Positions 13,255 through 24,610 of a DNA stretch of 64,000 nucleotides are shown piece by piece. Made by a program: the position numbers and the translations under genes. This stretch comes from Moniliophthora roreri (taxonomy: Eukaryota; Basidiomycota; Agaricomycetes; Agaricales; Marasmiaceae): assembly GCA_001466705.2 (NCBI GenBank), contig LATX02000176.1, forward strand, positions 248,001-312,000, in the 5' to 3' direction. Under the pieces are notes generated by a model. That model had not been told where the DNA came from and did no database searches. It saw only the letters and a program-made list of their open reading frames with translations. The first letter of the stretch is position 1. Every line of letters begins with the position of its first letter.

Positions 13255-13697
13255 TTATTCGAACTGCTTCTCTAGATATTTCTGGATGATCGCCATGACT
13301 TCACGTCGAACCGGCAATGGAATTGTAGCTACGGAGGCATTGAGATAAAGAATGAAATGGGATATTAGGCACATACTATGCGCACGGGGAGACAATTCAT
13401 TCAAGAGGTCCCGGAAGGATATGGGATCCATGTCACGAGCGGTTTCTATAGAGCAATCAGTAATAGCGCAGACATTGGATGCGAATTAATGTAACCTTTG
13501 CTTATATCTTGAAAATCGTCTGTCCACCCTGTCTCATTGAGTTTGGCTTTGAAGCTGGATTTGATTCTAGTTTGCCTTCTCAAACACAGAAAAGGGGATG
13601 CGTGAAAAAGCGCCAACCTGTCCCATTCTCCACTTTCTACCAGTCGACGCTGAATCTGTCGATGGAGTTGGTCGACATCTGCAGTGCTGACAGGCAT
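13255..13697 (-). CDS. SUS1: Transcription and mRNA-export factor Sus1/ENY2
   Basis: Small helical subunit shared by the SAGA histone-deubiquitinating module and the TREX-2 nuclear-pore complex. Exons 13697-13618, 13566-13496, 13445-13377 and 13328-13255 give 97 residues, the usual family length. Conserved text: QIQRRLVESGEWDRIK, then AKLNETGWTDDFQDI, DLLNELSPRAH, and the C-terminal PVRREVMAIIQKYLEKQFE. The three introns are 48-51 nt. The first is 51 nt without stops, so its retention would insert 17 residues in frame, while the second ends in an in-frame TAG. It faces GVP36 across a 238-bp divergent promoter. Confidence 0.92.
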
Positions 13698-13935
13698 GTT
13701 GATCGCGTGGCCTCCGAACTTGACCAGAAACTGAACAGGTAGATAATCAGTAACCTAGAGAACATAATTCAGTTAATATTCTTCTGTTAGCCATCTTACT
13801 CACTCTGGTTCATGACGGCGCAGAGAGAGGCTGTATATTGGAAGGCAGTGCTTGAGTGCTTTACTGTATTTGTTGCTGCGGTCGCGGCAAACGTACCCCA
13901 TCAACTCTCATTGTCACACCACTCAACCACCGATA

Positions 13936-15236
13936 ATGGAAGGCTGGAAGACGCTCCAGTCAAGCATTGGCAGTCTTAACCTTGGCCAATCTGCCAACAG
14001 ATTTGCCAAAGGATTCAGCTCCAGCGTTCAGGCAACCAAGGAACGTCTAGGACAGGTTGCTCCTGATGAAATTACAGAGCTGCCTCAAGGCAAACATCAT
14101 TTCTTGGGCATCGGAATGACAAGGCACTGAACTATCTGACAGAATACAAGGATCTTGAAGCACGCGTGGATGCTTTGCGCAATGTTCATCTGTCTTTGCT
14201 CAAGTGAGTGGTTGAACTTTCAGACCTCGACCCTGTACTCATCGCTTCGCGTCAGGATTACCAAAGTATCTATCGCTTTATTAATCCTTAATCCGCCACG
14301 CTCACTCACCGTATAGGTCTATGAATCCGAGGCATACGACTACCCTGTTCAGATACAAGAGTCCATCGCTGAGCTGTCCACTTCGATTGGCGCCGGCATC
14401 ACTAACTTTGCTGCTACCAACCTCAAGGGAACGAATATCCCTGCTCCTGCTCCAGTTGCGCCCAAAGAGGCCCAGCACAAGACACTCCCACACGCTCTTG
14501 GCAGGGCTGCTACCACCGCTGCAAAGGCACTCCAGGATGCCAATGTTAGCTCTGAGGATAAGCTCGGGAAGGGCCTTGCGCTCTACGCAGCAGGGTTCGA
14601 AAAAATTTCTGCTGCACGTCTCCACCAGGATGCTGTCATTCAGACCAACTTTCTTCACCCATGGCAGCAGACTCTAAATACTTCGATTAACGTTGCAATG
14701 AAGGCACGTCAAGCTGTCCGAGTCAGCCGATTGGAGCTAGATGCTGCGAAGCAGACGTACGTGCTTCGACGACAAATTGCGACTCTAATTAATACTTTCT
14801 CGTATAGGCTGAAGAACGCCAACCCTTCCAGGCAGGAGCAGGCTCGATTGGAGGTTGAGAATGCCGAGGACGACCTCGTTCAGAAGACTGAGGTGGCCAT
14901 CACACTCATGAAGACCGTTCTTGAAAACGTACGTCGAATATCGCCCAAAATGTTCAACTGCTTATCCGGGACACCATAGCCTGAACCTCTCAAGAACTTG
15001 AACGAGCTTGCAAAGGCCCAAGTGAGTGTAGTCTGAGACCATTCTTTGAACTTTGACTGATTAACGATTTGACAGCTCATGTTCTTTGCCGCTGCCGCCG
15101 AGGCTCTGTCTGGCGTTCAGGGTGAGATTGAAGAGTTGAGTGTTGCCGCCGAGGGAGAGTACAGGTGAAACGCATCTCAGTTTTGCGCAAGAACAGCTAG
15201 CTAATGTAGTCGCATAGAAAGTCCCGTGATCACTGA
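13936..15236 (+). CDS. GVP36: Gvp36-type BAR-domain protein
   Basis: Fungal BAR-domain protein that binds curved Golgi and endosomal membranes and supports vesicle traffic. Exons 13936-14089, 14143-14203, 14256-14265, 14317-14756, 14808-14928, 14980-15021, 15076-15164 and 15218-15236 sum to 936 nt (311 residues). Typical text: ELPQEYKDLEARVDALRNVH, then LLKITKVYESEAYDYP, KALQDANVSSEDKLGKGLALYA, NFLHPWQQTLN and the charged helix EQARLEVENAEDDLVQKTEVAI. Exon 3 is a 10-nt micro-exon (encoding most of ITK). Intron 1 (14090-14142) has a GC donor. The last exon adds only RKSRDH after the LSVAAEGEY helix. Without those splices the frame fails, so the unusual exons are well supported. Confidence 0.92.
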
Positions 15237-15591
15237 AGTACCGCTCTCTTAGGAACTCGAAAGATCTTTTTTTTTCTCTTTTCTTTTCATGAATCCATGA
15301 ACCTTTTTCAATCTATCTGGATAAATCCTGCCCTCCTGTCCGCGTATGAGGTCGCATTTTTCAACTCCATGCGCTTTGTGCTGTACACCTCTGTTAACAT
15401 GTCTCCTCGTAACTACCCATCTGTTTCGCTACACTGTATTGAATGTTTATGTTGCGCCTCATTGCCTGGTGTTGAGAACTTTGTGAACTGTTGGGTTTAT
15501 AAGATATGCCACAGCTCGTCAATACTACTTTTTTCGCGTCTTACATAACCGCGTCTAATTTTTTTCACTTCTATCCACCAAGCCGTTCGCG
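15237..15591. other. Intergenic region GVP36-SSZ1
   Basis: T-rich and CT-rich stretches (a T-run near 15268) leading to the SSZ1 start; no coding signal recognised. Confidence 0.5.
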
Positions 15592-17672
15592 ATGTCTGTA
15601 GCCAACGGTTCAGCAGATCCCAGCACACCGCCGGCTGGTATTGCTCCTGCTATCCCTCACATCGTCGGCATCAATTTTGGAAATGCTTTCTCCTCAATCT
15701 CAATTCTCTCCGGAAAGGATAAAGGTTTCCAGCCAGAATGTATCGCGAACGAGGACGGCGAACGACAAATTGCTTGCTCAGTCTCTTTTCACGGAGAGCA
15801 AGTATACATTGGCAATGAAGCTCTGAACCAGCTTGTGAAGAACCCGCGGAATACGATCACAGGATTCAGAAATCTGTTGGGCAAAAGGTAATCGATTCTT
15901 GACTACTGATGGATGCAATTTTTGCTGATCGTTATATCAGACTGGACGAAATAACCACTCCTCCTGCTGGAGCACCTCTTATCCCTGATCCCAATGAGCC
16001 ATCGACGCCCGCATACACCCTCACTGTTCTGGCTCCTTCTCCCGCTCCCCTCCCGACCTCTGCAAAAACCTCCGCTGCACCATCCGCGGCAACGACGACA
16101 CAGAACACCCCCAGTGCAACACCACTCACCGCTGATCCAACACCCGTCCAGATCACCCACACCCCAAAAAGCATAACGACGCTATTCCTTCGCTCACTTC
16201 TCCAATCTGCAACCGATTTCCTTGGGTTCGCGCCCTCTGGATACGTGATTACCTGCCCTCCTCACTTTAATTCCGTACAAAAAGATGCGTTGCGTGCAGC
16301 TGCTGAAGAAGCGGGACGTAATGTTAACACTGGGGAGGTCCAGACCAAACTTCTCCAAATTATCGATGAAGTCGCCGCGGTAGTCAGTCTCACTACTTCT
16401 GACGCGTGGGCTACTGCAGAAGCGCTTGAAAAGGACAGAGAGGCTGATGGAAAGCTCGGAGAGGACAGAAATCAGCTTATCATCGACGTTGGAGCGTCTT
16501 CAACCTCCGTGCATCTCGTCTCTCTCCGATCAGGACTTGCGCATATCCTGAGCTCAAAAACTCGTACTGATCTCGGTGGCGACTCCATAGATGCACTCCT
16601 TGTTTCACATTTTGCAAAAGAGTTTGCTAAAAAGGCTGGACAGCCATTCCCTGATGCCCCAAAACCCACCGATAACGTCGACGAGAACAAGCAAGCGCAA
16701 CTCGCACATAGGGCTCATACGAAACTTTTATTAGCGATCCCTCATCTGAAGCGTACCCTGGCGGCTTCGTCTACTCCTGCCACCCTCAGTGTGGAATCGC
16801 TTCATGGTGGAATTGATTTCACATCCCCACTTACCAGGCTCCGCTTCGATATTCTGGCCAAGCCAGTGTATCAAACCATCGCGGATCTCATTTCGGAGGT
16901 TTTGAAGGAGTCGTCCAACACCACCTCCCAAGGCCTGGATCCATACTTTGTAGATGAAATTATCTACACAGGTTCAACAGCCTCACTACCGGGATTAGAT
17001 GCCCATCTACTTTCTGCATGCAATTTCCAGGAAGACGTTGTTTCACCATTTGCTGCGAACACTGTTGTGGGTGGTGGTATTGGCGATCCCAGTACGTTGC
17101 TCTCCAGAGGATGTGCAGTGCAGGCCGGCGTCATTTCTTCATTGGACGAGGATGGTCCCGAAGGCGACTTGAGGAAGACGTTGATTGCCGAAGCCGGTGT
17201 TGAGGCTAGCATTACCTCCAAAGACCTAGGACTACTCTTCCCTTCAGAAGGTGATGAGGACCAACAAGGTGGCACTTTTGTCACCCTGGTTCCGGCTGAA
17301 ACACCTCTTCCTGTCAGACGCATAGTCTCGATACATCTACCATCCACAGAAGCGAAAGAACGCGTTGCTTTTGAAGTCTGGGAAGCCACGACCGGAATTA
17401 GAATCGAGAAAGTGAAACCCCCGAAGGTTGTGTATTCCGATGACGAAGAAGGTGCACAGGATGAGGAGGAAGAGGAGGAAGAGGAAGAAGTCAAGCACCG
17501 TTCCATCACTAGAGAAACCCTCCTGGGGGCGGCAGAGCTAGAGGCTTCACCCAAGAATGGTGTTGCCACTCTAGAACTTAAGATGGTGGTTCGCATAGAT
17601 GGTGGTATCGAGGTTGCTGTAAAACAGATAGAGACGGGTGTGGAAGCCAAGGTAGATGTAACCGCGGTTTAG
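15592..17672 (+). CDS. SSZ1: Ribosome-associated Hsp70-like protein Ssz1
   Basis: Atypical Hsp70 that pairs with zuotin to form the ribosome-associated complex, the J-partner for Ssb at the nascent-chain exit. Two exons, 15592-15887 and 15941-17672, give 675 residues. The N-terminus has the Ssz1-type nucleotide-binding start HIVGINFGNAFSSISIL and later IANEDGERQIACSV. Further Hsp70 marks are SGYVITCPPHFNSVQKDALR, LIIDVGASSTSVHLVSLRSG, LGGDSIDALL and EIIYTGSTASLPGLDAHL. It is longer than the roughly 540-residue yeast protein. A Pro/Ala/Thr-rich insert lies at about 127-170, and an acidic run of mostly Glu at about 597-615. No ER or mitochondrial signal is seen, so it is cytosolic. Confidence 0.93.
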
Positions 17673-17925
17673 TCACAACAAAATTACAATATCTTACAGA
17701 TGTAGCAATGCATGTAGTAGCTGTATTGTACACTTTGATGAGTCGATGGTTTTGGGACGCAATGGAGCTTGTTTTTTCATTCTTTTTCGTCAACTCCTGA
17801 ACTGCAGCACAATCTTCAACGTAGAAAGAAAGCCAGATTCACTGCTTCATTTTCCTTCTACAATACACTACAGAGTTCTACAACGTGAATTAGTAACAAT
17901 CAACCCTTATCCTCATTACTGTAAT

Positions 17926-19242
17926 TTAAGCATCTTTTTTGATAACGGAGGTCGAGGTTGCGCTGGCAGCACTCCCATTTGCACTCTCACTTGCACTAGC
18001 CTTCCCGCTGGCACTAGCACTGGCAATTTTCGTTGCCTCTGCCTCACTAGCAGTAGCACTGGCGGTGGCTTCCCCTCCGTCGGCGGTCTCGGTGGCGGTC
18101 GCTGTGGTTTCATCTTCCACAGTAGTCTCCTCGGCTTCCTCCCCGTCGGCAGCGGTCTCGGTGGCTTCACCCTCGACATCAGTCTCTTTGGGGTCTCCGG
18201 TGGCTGTCGCTTCGCCAGCAGTAGCTGTTGCTGTAACGGTGACTTCTTGAGCGGTCTCCTCGGAACCTTCAGCGGCCTGAGTTAAGGTCTTTGATTGATG
18301 TCAGAAACGATATGCAAGCCAAAGTCGATCAACTTACGACAGTGACGGTCTTGCCACCTTTTGCTGCACTCCTGGTTGCAGTGACAATTTCGGTTACCGT
18401 CTGTGGGAGCCGACAGGTCATTCAGAACAGATTCCACAAAGAAAGACACTCACGACGGTAACTTCATCCTCGGCCCCTGCTTCTTCGTCGACTACTTCAC
18501 CATTCTCATCGACTACTTCACCGTTTTCATCGACGGCCTCGCCATTTTCGTCAACGACTTCGCCGTTCTCATCAATTACTTCACCGTTCTCGTCCACGAC
18601 CTCGCCGTTCTCATCGACGACTTCGCCATTCTCATCAACTACTTCACCGTTTTCGTCCACGACCTCGCCGTTCTCGTCCACGACCTCGCCATTCTCATCT
18701 ACGACTTCACCGTTTTCATCGACAACTTCACCATTCTCGTCAACGGTCTCGTCGCCGGTCGCTGTACCCTGACCTTGGTTGTTGATAGCACCCTCGACCC
18801 CACCGAGGATGACAGCACCAGCGCCCTGTCAACCGAGTCAACTTGGTGTACTTGCAATGGATTAAAAAAGGAACACTTACTCCTGCAGCCGCGCCGGTTC
18901 CTGCAGCTGTCCCTATAGCCCCATTATTTGCCTTGGGTTCTGCTTTGGAGACGTCAGAGGCTTGGGCACCGGTAGCAGCCTTGGCACCAGTAGCTTTGGC
19001 AGGAGCTTTTGCCTTGCCCTTTGCAGCACGGACATAGAGGTATTCGCTTCCTACAGCAACACGATTTCCCTGTGTGGTTCGTATGAATATAACAGGACCT
19101 TGACCACCAAGAGGAGAATGTCTACACTCACTCTAGCTGCGAGCTCGTTAGCGGGGGAGTCGTAGTTCACCGGAAGAGCCAAACTGGAGCTGGCTACGCA
19201 AGCAGCAAGGATAAAGGAGATGACACGGTACTTGAAGAACAT
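17926..19242 (-). CDS. Secreted acidic repeat protein with twelve DENGEVV units
   Basis: Exons 19242-19132, 19069-18881, 18825-18454, 18400-18338 and 18288-17926 give 365 residues; every exon is a multiple of three. Residues 1-22 form a clear signal peptide (MFFKYRVISFILAACVASSS). An Ala/Lys-rich part (AAKGKAKAPAKATGAKAA) follows, then a Gly-rich stretch, then twelve tandem seven-residue units of consensus DENGEVV. These are encoded by twelve 21-bp repeats at 18490-18741. The C-terminal 180 residues are Thr-, Ala- and Glu-rich with TVTxT-like and SASAS runs, ending KKDA. I see no catalytic domain and no GPI signal. A TATA box sits 175 bp upstream. Function unknown. A wall, mineral-binding or surface role is only a guess from the acidity. 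Confidence 0.85.
18490..18741 (-). repeat. Coding minisatellite, 12 x 21 bp
   Basis: Twelve exact-length 21-bp units encode DENGEVV with rare I or A changes. Units differ mostly at synonymous sites, which suggests repeated slippage and conversion under selection on the peptide. The array lies inside exon 3 of the secreted acidic protein. Confidence 0.95.
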
Positions 19243-19416
19243 TCTGAGTCTAAAGGGGTGATCGACACCGAAAATGAATGAAGACCAGTTGAGAGTGAAG
19301 TGTTGGAGAAGGAACGACAGAGATTCAATCTCTAGTCTCAAGAAGAGTAGAACGGTGAGTTGGCTTTGAGGCGGGATCAACCAGGATCTGGAGAGAGCAG
19401 GAAAGAGTTCATAAGC

Positions 19417-19424
19417 CTTTTATA
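19417..19424 (-). promoter_or_regulatory. TATA box of the secreted repeat protein
   Basis: TATAAAAG on the minus strand, 175 bp before the start codon at 19242. It is the best TATA match in the upstream region and fits a strongly or conditionally expressed secreted-protein gene. Confidence 0.55.
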
Positions 19425-21230
19425 TGCACCAGGTCATATAGTTTCACTTTACCCCGACAGGGATAAGTGCGATGATGCTAGCCCTGATGTCTGACAGGTG
19501 TTGAGTGCCAAGAGAATGAAATAAACTGGTATATCGCTGACTCTGGTGTCACCATCAAAGTTGTTCGCCGTTGCGTTGGCACCGTTGCTTGAATTCGCTC
19601 AGTGCTGTGAACCATGAAACTCGCGCCGAGTCCATCATCTCTGTACAGGCTGAGATATAAGCCCGATGGCCCTAATCTGTGATCTCCTTAGAGATGGTCG
19701 AAAACTCGGGCATGGCAACCATGATACGTAGCCATATGGGTGCGGCAGCCTCCAACGGAGTATATCCCCTTCCTCGGTACACAAACCGTTGCAGATCCTG
19801 TCGTCGTTTGACTTGAAAAGATCGCCCGCCTGATTTTCAGTGCAAAGTTGAAGACGCCGAAGTGAGGATTGCGCACACCCCAAACCACGAATGATGAGGA
19901 CCTGTCAAGACAGATTGTGGCGTGTTTTAGTCGAGGGTTTGAATCCGAGCCTTTCGTACGGTTCATTATCCTTCAAAGTAGAATCAGTGCGACGAGTCAC
20001 CCACATCATATCCTATCCCATCATGAGCTGGCGGCTATGGATTTCAGAGCATAGCCCCCAAGAATTTAAGAGGCGAGCATCAGAGCGAGGACCTCCCCTT
20101 GAACAGATGTCGGTGGTCAGGACCCGTTTACCGCCGTAGAGATAAACGGCATAACAAGGCGTTGCTGGAGGAAGAAGACATTCAAGGTGTACTTGTGTAC
20201 CCCCAACGATTTAGAGTTTCGTACTGCATCCTTGGGCTCGGCGTTGCATCCAACAAATCTAAGCTTATTGGCTCGGACAGATGGAGTCGGTAAATGAAGT
20301 AACATCCAGTGAGAAATGTTCTAATGGTATTCGACGCCATGTATTAATTCGCCGCCGTTTTTTTGATAATACCCGATGAAACTCCCTTGTTGTCTGTTCA
20401 CATTAATGGTCCAACATACCAATGTCTTCAACGTTGCGTCAAACGACAAGGCCCGAAGCGCAAACTTTATCACGTCACTCCTTTCTTCCCGACTACCATC
20501 ATCCCACATCTACGCCCTGTGCCCCATCCGCCTAAATACATCCCTCGGTACGCCTTTCCTTATTTCTCCAGTTTTGGCTTGCTAATTACCTGTTTTCTAG
20601 TGGAATTTGTCTTGAATCTCGCTTCAAGCTAGTTGGAGAACAACTTTTGACTTGGAGTCTGGTACGTTATGGTGAGCATATGCCAGTAGTATCGTGTATA
20701 CTGACACGTAAATCAACGGCTTCAATCACCTCTCGGGAAGGCGGAAACGACAAGGCGAACGATAATGATCTCACCTCTGGTCCAGGCAAGTTTATTATTG
20801 GAGCGGTGATCGCAGAGGGTTTGACGGTGAGGGATTTTACGTAGATTACAAGTTGATGTACATTCGCGTGCGTGGTCTGAATTCATTAGATTTGCAACGT
20901 TTATTCGATGAGAAGCCAGTGATACCTGCTCAAATCTACCCTACCAAAGTACGTCGGACACCATCAGAAACGGCACTGGTGCTATCCTGTTAGTATCCGA
21001 TGGTATCCCCCATACCATCGCATTACCAACGGGATACCGTCAGACCAACTGGACCAGACTTGGATATCTGGATGACCAAAGAAGTGATATCATGATAAGT
21101 CAGCAACAGCAGATTCTCGCCATTCCATTGAATCCAAAGGTTTCATGACCCGTTCCATATAACTCGCTCCCCGAACTTTACCGTCTACTGACCGCTATGC
21201 ATTGCCATTTATATCGTATGCCTATGCCTT
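19425..21230. other. 1.8-kb region without a recognised gene
   Basis: Several short frames occur, but none shows a known domain. The most gene-like signal is on the plus strand at 20380-20660. A frame ending at about 20547 could join across a canonical intron (branch-like CTAAT, ends TAG at about 20600) to a second piece reading GICLESRFKLVGEQLLTWSL. I could not extend this to a full protein and do not call it. Local sequence at 20940-21060 contains a short imperfect palindrome around GATGGTATCCCCCATACCATC. Confidence 0.4.
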
Positions 21231-21235
21231 AACAG

Positions 21236-21243
21236 TATATATA
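21236..21243 (+). promoter_or_regulatory. TATA box of the aldo/keto reductase
   Basis: TATATATA located 50 bp before the ATG at 21293, an appropriate position for a short leader. Confidence 0.6.
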
Positions 21244-21292
21244 GAACTCTTTCTCGACACTATCCTTATCTTCCATCTCGATTCCACCAGTC

Positions 21293-22686
21293 ATGTCTTC
21301 ACCAACGAGAAAAATCGGCGGCGCCAAAGTCAATCCCATCGGTTTTGGTGCCATGGGTATCAGCGTATTCTACGGCGCCGTGGGTAGTGACGAGGAGCGA
21401 TTCAAGGTCAGAGCCCTTGTTCTTCACCTACACGTCGTGTACTCAGTGACCAACGATTCTTTCTCAGGTTCTCGATGCCGTTTATGAAAGCGGCTGCAAC
21501 CACTGGGATACTGCTGATCTGTACGGCGACTCTGAGGAACTCATTGGCAAATGGCGAGTCGTTTTTCGTCGTTGTCCTTCTGTTGTCTCATCTTGTACTT
21601 GCTACAGGCTTAAACGCACCGGAAAACGCTCTGACATCTTCCTTGCTACCAAGTTTGCTGTCACTCCCAACGGAATACGTGGAGACGCGCCATACGTAAA
21701 GGAAGCTTTCGAGAGGTCTTTGAAGAAGCTTGGTGTTGACTATGTCGACCTGTACTACTACCACCGGCACGTACTGTTTCCATATAGGTCATCCTATGAG
21801 TTCTGACCTAAAGATCATATAGAACTGACATCAAGGTACCCATCGAAGAAACCGTTGGAGCTATGGCCGAGCTAGTCAAGTGAGATCTTTGCTTCATCTC
21901 CCGCACAACATCTTAAATGAGTCAACAGAGAGGGTAAAGTCAAGTACCTCGGTTTATCTGAATGCTCTCCCAATAGCTTGCGTCGTGCACATGCTGTTCA
22001 CCCTATTGCGGCCGTACAAGTGGAATTCTCGCCTTTGGTGCTTGATATCGAATCGTCCGAATATGATCTCTTGAAGACAGCGCGGGAGTTGGGTGTGACG
22101 GTCGTTGCGTATTCACCATTGGCGAGAGGAATTATTACTGGGCAGATCGTACGTTTGGATTTGATCATGTTAACGACGATACATGACTGACTGTTGTTCA
22201 TCAGAAATCTACAGATGAATTGGAAGAGGACGATTTTAGGAGGTCTATCCCCAAGTCCGTCTTCTACACTTGAATCTAGCGTTGGGAGTTGCGTTAACCT
22301 GTTGCAGGTATTCGAAGGAAAACTTCCCCAAGATTCTTGACATAGTCAATCAGCTTACTGAAATTGGCAAGAAACACAACGCAACACCTGGACAGGTTAC
22401 TCTGGCATGGATCCTTGCCCAGGGAGATGATTTTTTGGTTATTCCTGGTACGAAGAAGATTAAAGTGAGCATCAATAGTCTCTTGAGTATTGTCATCATC
22501 ACTAAGTGGCTTGAACAGTACGTGAAAGAAAACATGGGCGCCGCAAACGTCAAGCTTTCCCCTGAGGAAGTTGCGCGGATTAGAAAGATTGCTGAAGATG
22601 CCGATAAGGCTATTCCTGACAAGAGATATATGCAATTTGCTATGGACATGCTGAATGTCGAGACACCGCTTCCACAAAAATCATGA
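21293..22686 (+). CDS. Aldo/keto reductase
   Basis: NADPH-dependent carbonyl reductase with a TIM-barrel fold. Exons 21293-21406, 21468-21553, 21608-21766, 21823-21879, 21929-22148, 22205-22254, 22308-22464 and 22519-22686 sum to 1011 nt (336 residues). Catalytic and signature text: [28 protein letters not shown] (Asp and Tyr of the tetrad), FLATKF (Lys), YVDLYYYHR (His), [57 protein letters not shown]. It resembles the pyridoxal reductase/YakC-like group common in fungi. The substrate cannot be named. Introns 2 and 3 (21554-21607, 21767-21822) have GC donors; no in-frame GT alternative was found. It converges on the lipid kinase, with stops 144 bp apart. Confidence 0.92.
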
Positions 22687-22830
22687 ATAACAAGAAACAT
22701 GTAATCCTATTTCCCTAGACATTCTGTGTAGAAATACAAGTTTGTTCTGTGTACTGTACGTGAATCAAAGCTTTGGTATCGTGTATGAAAGCTACAGTTG
22801 TTAGATAAATTTAAACGGCACTCGATCAAA

Positions 22831-24191
22831 TTAAGCATAAATCATAAATCCAGCACCTTGACTTGGCGTAGCTGCTGTGCAAACCACACGACCGCCTTTC
22901 TCAATCGTAGAAATGACACCATCGGAGCAGAGGACATGGGAGCCTTCGTCCATGTCATCCTGTAAGGTGATTCGTCCAGTGTTTGATTTAACGACAAGAG
23001 GAATGGTGGACTCACCGGTATCCATTCCCAACCACCACATCTGATATACTCTACCACTGGAGGACCGTCACCCTCAGTGACAATCTCGCCCTTTTCATTG
23101 TACAGCAGGTCGACATGAGCGCCATTCTTGTACGCGTCGCCCAACACCTGGTACAGCTTAGACACAAAAGCCTCCCTAGCCTCCGGACTATCCCAAGTTA
23201 GCGACGGATCCCTCAATGGGCGAACAATTACTACATCGCATGTAGCCTCCTCCGGTGCGATATCTTTCGCGAGAGGCGTTATTCGAAATGCGGGCTCGAG
23301 GCGGTCTACGTTGACTGTAGAAAGGAAGTATATGAAAGGACCATAGACGTCAACAATCTCGTCGCCGTCCGGATGTTGAATGAATGCCTTGGTTTCCGGA
23401 TCGTATAGCTGGACATAACCGACGTTTGCTGCGGGTAATAGTTTCGCATGAGCATTGCACCAATTCAATCGGTTCTGTTGAGCAGCGACTTTGAATCGTT
23501 CGATACCGGGCATTTCTGCGCGAAGTTTTTCCGAGTCTTTGAGAATAGCAGCATGTAGGCAAGTGGAGGTAACGACTGAGGAGATGATTGCTATGAAATA
23601 AGTCAATGAGCCAACAAGTATTTGATGGCAAGATGTCAAATTTTTGTACCTTCTGGACGTGTTTTGGATGGCGGGGGCAAAGATAATGTGGAAATGGCGA
23701 GTGTCAAGGGAATGACGCGTTTTCCATCGATGAATGACTGCACAGATTGGAGTCTGTACTTTGCTTCGGTAATCGCCTCGGGATTTGATGGTGGAAAGAG
23801 AGATGAATAGAGCGCGTTGGCTGTCCCACAGGGAACCAGAACAAAATGCAGCCCTGAGAAGGGAGTTCCTGTTCGGATACCTTTGATTTCCGTCGAGGAA
23901 AGGAAGTTAATGATTTCGTGTAGTGTGCCGTCTCCCGAACCCAAAATGACGTTAATTGGACCTTGAATGGTCTCTAGCGATTCCTTCACAATCTCGCCAG
24001 CATGCCCTTCTCTTTCAGTTGAGAATAAGTTGGAAATTGGATGGTTTGATTGCTGGAGGAGAGGAATGACGTGTTGGTTGAAGAAAGCCTATCAAGAGGT
24101 GAAATATCAGTGGTAGAGGAATTAAAGTTTTGGGACACACCTTCGCAGTACTATCGCCGCATACTGGATTGTAGATTCCGATGGTGGTCAT
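22831..24191 (-). CDS. Sphingoid-base/diacylglycerol kinase-family lipid kinase
   Basis: Exons 24191-24141, 24088-23650, 23590-23016 and 22959-22831 give 397 residues. The N-terminus IGIYNPVCGDSTAK and the nucleotide loop VILGSGDGTLHEIINFL (resid. 64-80) mark the DAGK catalytic domain. LVPCGTANALYSSLF follows, corresponding to the GTGND-like loop of the family. The second half (VDVYGPFIYFLSTVN, PLRDPSLTWDS, GGWEWIPDD, CSDGVI) fits the beta-sandwich domain of the sphingosine and ceramide kinase group. The usual first glycine of the GGDG motif is Ser68 here. Likely phosphorylates a long-chain base or a related lipid; the exact substrate is uncertain. It is shorter than yeast Lcb4. An in-frame TTG upstream of the ATG was ignored. 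Confidence 0.83.
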
Positions 24192-24610
24192 CGAGGACGA
24201 CGTGGTCAAAGTAGAACAAGAACAACAGTCAGCACAATCCCATTTCGGGTTATAATTCAGATGGGCCGATCGACGTCATTTTCTCTCGAGATGGTCTGAT
24301 GGACGGCAGGAGATGGATGCTGTAGTTGATTCGTCTCAAAGATTTCAGAAGGGCGAGGCGCCAAGTAGCAAGTAGAGCGTTGAAGCCGGACCATGACGCT
24401 GCTATGGTCATCATTCAATGCATACCGAGTACGTACGATACCCTCTTCTCGCGCTGACCTTACAATCTGTCCAAGATGGAAAACATTGCGAACCGTACAC
24501 AGCTCTGTTGGAAGTGTTATTTCGACCCCAGAATTCTCATCCTCTTTCGAAACCTCTTTAAAGTCAGGAGAGTTGAATAACGAGGATTAAAGGGTTGTAT
24601 ACGAATACGC
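24192..24610. other. Intergenic region lipid kinase-uS10m
   Basis: Upstream region of the lipid kinase and 3' flank of the uS10m gene; no coding signal recognised. Confidence 0.5.

Noticed and set aside
18403..18918. A 171-codon plus-strand frame rich in hydrophobic residues across the 21-bp repeats
   Set aside because: It is the antisense of the DENGEVV array; stop-free reading follows from the repeat. The minus-strand gene has a signal peptide, introns and a TATA box.
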